From Mytilus californianus (taxonomy: Eukaryota; Mollusca; Bivalvia; Mytilida; Mytilidae): a stretch of 64,000 nucleotides of DNA. Shown here piece by piece: positions 58,280 through 64,000 of this stretch. The notes below the pieces were generated by a model. That model saw only the letters and a list, made by a program, of their open reading frames with translations, did not search any database and was not told the origin of the DNA. Position 1 is the stretch's first letter; each line of letters opens with the position of its first letter. The stretch spans positions 7,951,501-8,015,500 of the forward strand of contig NW_026262701.1 of NCBI RefSeq assembly GCF_021869535.1, given 5' to 3'. The translations under genes and the position numbers were made by a program.

Positions 58280-60579
58280 ATCTAAACATGAATGTCTCCT
58301 GTATCATAACTTATAAATAAAATTAAGTTATCCTACCTACTCTATGTTTCACTAATTATTATCTAAATGTATGCAGATTTAATGTATTGTTTTGGACCTT
58401 TTCAGGTCTACTTTAAACTTATTGATCAGCCCAAAGATCATGAGAACGATGCAAATTCAACATAAACTTAATCATCTAGGTCTACAAAATAACAAAAAAG
58501 TTGTGAATAAAATACTTTATGGTGCCTATGTAATTATATTTTATAAGACATGGTTTTACAAGGTGTTATAAGGAACATCAATACAAAGAATAGCTAAAAA
58601 ATCACACGCGATTCTGAACATTATCTTTTTTTTTTAATTTAAATGAATAAATTAACAATTAACAGTTGTTGGGTATTGATATAGAAGATTTTAAAAGCTT
58701 TTTTTTAACCAGCTATTGAAGGTATTGGAATTTTTTTTGAAGATCTTTCTTTTTTTTTTACTTTGTATCAATTTAAAAAAACCTAATCTGTGACTTAATC
58801 GCTACTTTCATGTTTGTTACAACGGTTTCACTTCCTTTTCGGTCCTTTTTATAAAATGATTAAGCATAGATGACATTAGGTGGATTAGGCTGTTCTCTTT
58901 AGATCCCTCTTGTTCATAAAGCTACTCAGGTATCAAAGTATTCATCCTTAGCTTTTAAAGAGATAAGGCCAATTTCCTCTGAATTTGTGTCATTCACAAA
59001 GTATAATATTGCATTTCCTTTTGGAATTTGAATAGTATAGAGCTATATATCATATACTTTGAAAGCATTTCTTTCAACAATGTACAGATTTCTAAAAAAA
59101 ATCGAAGTGGAATTCAACGCGACATATTGCTGTTGAAGCTTTTTTGATACACAATTGCTTTCACACGTTTTCGTAAAATGTACATCGAAGAAATTGCAAT
59201 ATCAATGTATAAAAACAGTATACAGATAATCTAAGATTAATTTCCAACATTATTTTTGATTTTGAAAAGAATGCTCTTCCAAAACATTTTTGGTAAATAC
59301 TCAAAATTTTTCGAATATGTCTGTTTTGAGCTATATTTGGGCGTTTATAATTTGATCGTATCTCTACAGATTAGCCATAATACTGTCAGAACCTCATATA
59401 AAATAAAATTAAGAAAGGAAACGGGGAATGTGTCATAGAGACAACAACCGAAGTACACACATGAAGTAATGTGAATTTTAGTAAATTCGGAAGATAATTT
59501 CAAAATGTCTTTTGTGTAAAATAAATTATGCGAAAATTGCCCGATCTTTTTTTGGGATTGGAGCCTTCCTTATAAAGATTAAGCCAGCAAACTGCTGCGG
59601 GCGGAACAAATTCAAAACTGATTTTTTTAATTTGCTTTCACATTGTGTTGATAGGGTATCATCAGTTCAGGTGTTAGTGCTTCGGGAATGTCATGATTTA
59701 TAATATACTTTTCTGAATTTCTACTTTTATAAATTTATAATACTTTTCTGAATTTCTACTTTTACAAATTTATAAATTGAATTTGAAAACTGTTCCATCT
59801 TCCTCAGTAGTCTGGCCTGAGTTACATTTGCTATTCTCTATTGGTCAGTTTTTTGGTCACATAGCTCCTACAGTATGTATTCAAGTATTTATACATCCCT
59901 GACTTCCAAGTTGTGCAGTTTTAAAAGTTTATACAAAGTGATCATATTAGAATTAGAGACTTGACACAGTCATATGTTTTCTTGAAATTAAAATGCAACA
60001 ATACCTACAGATATGCAATGAAGTTCAAACTGTTTATTTGTTATACAATTTGGTAAAACAAATTAGACTGAAAGATAAATGCTATTTTTTTTTATTCATA
60101 TTATTATTTTACGTCACATGTGTCTAGATTTTCCAGTGAAATTAAACCTCACTACAAATCATTGATGATTCATTTTGGAAAACCACTATGAATAACAACT
60201 CAAAATAGGTAACCAATTTTCGCTCATCTTATTATGTGTCACCCCGATCTTAATAAAATTAGGAACTATTATAGGTTAAAGGAATTTATGTAAATTGTGT
60301 CTTTTTTGATACATTGTATATATCCCCATTTCCATTCTCAATTTTATAACCATTATTGTCACGTTTGTTTTGATATTTGTTAATAACAGTCCTTAGTTCA
60401 TCAGAACGATCAGATGGAAATGAACCATCTATATTAACAATAATTAAAATCGTCTCCGTAGACACCAGGAAAACTATTGGATTCGGAAACCGGCATCTGC
60501 GACATTAACCAGTACCAACATACCGACATCATCTTCAGTACTTCAGATTGTTAATAACAGACCGGCATTGAAAAGATTA
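58280..60579. other. 5' flank of the TSP1/lectin gene and intergenic sequence
   Basis: No gene recognised. A repeat piece with GGAAACGGGGAATGTGTCAT and AGACAACAACCGAAG lies at about 59417-59455, and a 37-bp direct duplication (CTTTTCTGAATTTCTACTTT) at 59705-59775. A promoter for the lectin gene should lie on the minus strand just above 58279; no clear TATA box was assigned. Confidence 0.35.
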
Positions 60580-61025
60580 TATTGAGAAAACATTGTGAAC
60601 TTTCCATTTCTATGTAGCATCTTCATATTGAGTATATAGCTCCCAGATGATACAATAATCCAGAGCTTGGATTTCCTATTATGATTTTCTTGATAGATGG
60701 TAGTTGCTTACAAGAAAGCTATTGAACATAGATATCCAAGTGGTGATGTTGAAATCAGCCCTTCAAAAATTTTACGGATGCCATCACGAGTTATGGTGCC
60801 ACATGTGGAGCAGAATCTGCTTACCTTCCGGAGCACCTTAGATCACCCTGGGTTTTTGGGTGGAGTTCGTTATGTTCAGTCTTTAGTTTTTCTATGTTGT
60901 GTTTTGTGTACCGTTGATTGTACTTACGTCGTTGCTTGTTTCTTGCCTTGGCATTGTCAGTTTGTTTACGACTTATGAGTTTGAATGTCCTTTTGGTATC
61001 TTTAGTTTCTCTTCTTTTACGCTAG
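60580..61025 (+). repeat. Dispersed repeat copy (family A)
   Basis: Same block order as 57286-57755, including CCTTCCGGAGCACCTTAGAT (60825-60844) and one GGAGTTCGTTATGTTCAGTC unit, ending TTTGAATGTCCTTTTGGTAT. Confidence 0.7.
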
Positions 61026-62354
61026 TTTTTTTTAGCCTTCCGATATCTTGCTGAAATTTCTTTCATTACTACTTTGTAAAATTTAAATTAGACCTCGAAA
61101 AATAATAAACGAATGTCGCTGCATGCTTCAAAGCCTAAATTTCTTTCCCCAAACAACACTCAAAGTGATTCTGGCAACAATAAAAATGTGTGTTCTCTTT
61201 TTGAGTCCGTTTATAACTCATTTAACCTAATTTCTATTTTATATCATCAATTTTTGGATCATTACGTATATACTGGCTTTCTGTGTTCGTCGTGTATGGC
61301 TGATGAATGAGACAATCGGTCGCATATGAGTGCATTTTTCCCAGTAAGGTCTAGATCACTCACCTGCTGATAGAGCACCTGCTGATATAGCACCATCAGC
61401 TGGCGATATGGCACCTTTGTGGTAAACTGGACCCCTGTTGTGTTCACTTATCGCTACACTAACGGTGCGAAGCTTTAGATGGAATGGCGGACCAGTTTAC
61501 CTTTTTGGTAAATTTGATTTGCCTCCCTTTGCAGAGAATCTAAAATTAAAACATGGGATTGCTAAAAAGAAACATTGACGAGATCTGCGCTTCCACAATC
61601 ATTTTTAAATTACACATACATCCACAAATGTATTTTTCACAAAAAGATCTAATATGCAACTCTTTTCTTTTCGTTTTTAACCTAATTTAAATTGTTTTGT
61701 CAGGATTTATTTGAATTAATATTTTGAAAATGTAAGTATTTTTCATTTGCTTTGTAGTATCTCCTATAGATTTAAATATATTGTATTATGTAAACTATAA
61801 GCTACAAGATTTAAATATATTGTATTATGTAAACTATAAGCTAAAAGACTAAAATGTAAATTTCGTTCTAAATATTTTTATATAACTAGACAAGTAATGA
61901 TGCCTGCCCTGCCATATGCTTGAATGAAGTTCTGGATGGGGTGTTTATATAATAGAGAATAATGGACAAAGACCACAGAATGGACAAAATAATGAACAGA
62001 AAATAATATGATAAAAAAAGAGAATAATGGGATGCTAAAATTTAAAGAATAGAGAATACTGGGATACTTAAATATAAAGAATAGAAAAACATGGGGTGCT
62101 GAAATATAACGAACATATAGATAGAGCAGGAGCGATTTTTTTTTCATTTAAATTTATCGTCAAAAAAGAAATGCACAACCAAATGGCTGTGGTCAATTTT
62201 TTTTTTAGAATTATTCGACTGCACTACCTATACTACTCATCCCGTCATTATGATCCAAATTCAAAGCTTTGACTTTCGGCCTCTTTTACTTATCCACTTT
62301 TAAACTATATGATATCATGATTTTAAGAAACGGTAAAATAACAAAAAACCTCTC
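61026..62354. other. Intergenic stretch with small repeats
   Basis: Contains a direct duplication of a roughly 49-bp segment (TTTAAATATATTGTATTATG, 61768-61860), a degenerate GAATAATGGGATGCT-type tandem repeat (about 61955-62105) and short CACCTGCTGATA repeats near 61360-61390. No gene. Confidence 0.45.
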
Positions 62355-62895
62355 CGCACTTCGAATACCCATGTGCTTAAAAATCGCGTTCATAATATAA
62401 ATTTCACTGCCGCTAATCGAAATTTACCTTCAAAATATAACACATGTCGCAATCATGCCAATTGTGTTAAAGGAGGCAATGCCTCTGCAGCTAGATTTTT
62501 CAACAAAAACGCACGTGAATATCAACAAATATTCCCGTGCAATGCCAGAAAATGACAAACCTGTTCCACATTATCTTCAGATAATACTGTTCAGTCATCA
62601 GTGAACGGAAGAACTTTTTCTCTCTCCTTTTCATGTGACATTACTTGAAAAACCCAAAACCTCATATATCTTGTAACATGAACAAAACCGAAATGTATTT
62701 TTCAATATGTAGGGCAAACTGGACGTGAATTTTCAAACGAACACAAGAACATCTATACAGCTTCCGCAGACCTAAGAAATTGAAAAGTTTAATTTACCAA
62801 CATTTGGAAAAACACAAACACAATATTAAATTTATAAAATTCCAACCACTTCAAAGCGTCCTGAAACAACCAGGACGTCAGTATAGAAAATAATG
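62355..62895 (+). pseudogene. Penelope-like element, GIY-YIG endonuclease part (decayed)
   Basis: Pieces in several frames: NFTAANRNLPSKYNTCRNHA (62399-62458), a cysteine-containing linker, and FQYVGQTGREF (about 62702-62735), the characteristic YVGQTGR of GIY-YIG nucleases in Penelope-like elements. It is followed by an EHKN block and HLEKHKHNIKFIKFQPLQ (about 62802-62857). Stops at several points show decay. Confidence 0.6.
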
Positions 62896-64000
62896 CTCCT
62901 TCGACATGAGACTGTGAAACTTCGAAGTTTAGCTATGATCCCTATGGCCCTGTACTTACAGGGGACCTCAACATCTTTCAAGACCGAGATGTAAACTTTC
63001 TGAAAAAAAAGACCAAAATATCGTCCACCGGCGAAAATAATTGGGAAGAGTGTCGTCAGGTTATCAAATATGCTCTTTCATCCTATTGTAAAAAGTGGTG
63101 TAAACTGGAGAAGTCTGACAAAAAGTCACTTGATTCCAATTAAAATAAATGTCTAAATATTGTTGATATTCGCATATCGCATTTCGAAAATAATTCAGAA
63201 CAAGTAATACGCCCAAGTCTAGGATTAAAAACAAAACTCATGTACTTGCAAAGCGTTTTGTGTTCGTACCGACCGACAAAGCAACCAACAATATGGTGGT
63301 GGTATGTCGAAAATACTATACGGAAGTCCTTAAGAATGAAATTATACATTCAACTGCATTCAAGGCCGTACGCTCCACAGAGAGTCATATAGTAAATAAT
63401 CATGTCACTACCACAGCTCAGCTTAAGGCCTTCTCTGAATATTTGAAGGTCCTCACTATGTATTAGTTACCTAAACTACAAAAAAAAACCGTAAAACATC
63501 GTTTCATCTTCGCCTCTAGTAAGTGTTCTACTACTAATCTTTCAGTGCTTTTAACGATATCCATTTTAACGAGTTCCTTAACTACTATCATAGAAATTAT
63601 CATTAATTTTTGTAATAAAACATATGAAAAGAGTGGAACTAACCATTTCTGGAGTGTAAAAAAATATTTGGATGTTTTAGATAAATTACGTGCTTTTGAT
63701 GGTCCTTTTGATTCCGTTGACTTTTCAACTCTATATACTACACTTCCACACATTCTTATCAAATTTAAGTTTTCCTATATAATTAAATGTTCGTTTGATA
63801 AATCTGGCTGCAAATGTATTTGCTGTAACTCATATAAAGCCTTTTTCTCAAATGAGAAAGGTAAATATGCTAGATATACTTACTGGAGGTGTGATGAGAT
63901 GATTAAAACAATAAATTTTCTCCTTGACAACATTTATGTACGTTTCGGCAATAAAGTTATGGACACATTGTAGGTATTCCCATGGGCACCTATTGTGCCC
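62896..64000 (+). pseudogene. Penelope-like reverse transcriptase, running off the window
   Basis: TGDLNIFQDRDVNFL (about 62962-63006), WEECRQVIKYALSSYCKKW, then FVPTDKATNNMVVVCRKYYT (63261-63320, equivalent to PADKAxNNVVVVC), SSKCSTTNLS (63518-63547), FDSVDFSTLYTTLPH (63707-63751) and at the very end GIPMGT just before base 64000. These follow the usual order of the N-terminal half of Penelope-like reverse transcriptases. Several stops and frameshifts (for example near 63140, 63250, 63464) break the frame. Confidence 0.8.

Noticed and set aside
1..64000. CRISPR array or bacterial operon reading of the repeats
   Set aside because: Repeat units lack spacers of constant size, and introns, LINE and MITEs show a eukaryotic genome.

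Overview
The window looks like a nuclear genomic segment of a bivalve mollusc, probably a marine mussel. It is AT-rich, its genes are split into short exons with GT-AG introns, and it is crowded with transposon debris of kinds I associate with bivalves: Penelope-like elements with hammerhead ribozymes, TTAA-flanked MITEs, a LINE, and an adintovirus/Polinton-like fragment. The species assignment is inference; the features below are read from the sequence.

Layout. Bases 1-19060 are one tandem array of a 1670-bp unit: nine full copies, one copy lacking 441 bp, one more full copy and a final partial copy. By eye the copies are almost identical. Each full unit carries a 437-bp TTAA-flanked inverted-repeat element (piggyBac-like MITE). 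The tenth copy lacks exactly that element and keeps one TTAA, so it looks like a clean empty site. The array stops exactly at the right end of the element in the last copy. Then follow a broken LINE 3' end (19318-20350), a hAT-type MITE (20392-20575) and a patchwork of dispersed repeats up to about 25 kb.

Bases 25269-38238, minus strand, hold the membrane-spanning part of an adhesion G-protein-coupled receptor. I could read nine exons with agreeing reading phases: the strand after the GPS, TM1, TM2, TM3, TM4, extracellular loop 2, TM6-TM7, and two tail exons. The TM5 exon and the GAIN/GPS ectodomain were not found. Its introns hold three tandem repeats, Penelope 3' debris and a hammerhead ribozyme.

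Bases 38239-48386 are mostly gene-poor. They hold one possible cysteine-rich exon on the minus strand, a large GATATC hairpin, a TTAA-type repeat, a plus-strand exon encoding a Thr/Ser-rich stalk with a ShKT-like cysteine domain (43860-44539), and a decayed viral/Polinton module (about 45106-46870) with a packaging ATPase, an adenain-type protease and a compact promoter-like block.

Bases 48387-58279, minus strand, contain a complete six-exon gene for a 369-residue type II membrane protein: a short basic cytoplasmic tail, one membrane helix, three thrombospondin type 1 repeats and a C-terminal C-type lectin domain. All five introns are phase 1. It sits upstream of the receptor gene on the same strand. 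Both are probably cell-surface proteins, but the sequence gives no direct evidence that they work together.

Bases 58280-64000 are intergenic with dispersed repeats. They end in degenerate Penelope-like sequence (GIY-YIG part, then reverse transcriptase) that runs off the window. No bacterial features, tRNA, rRNA or CRISPR array were seen.
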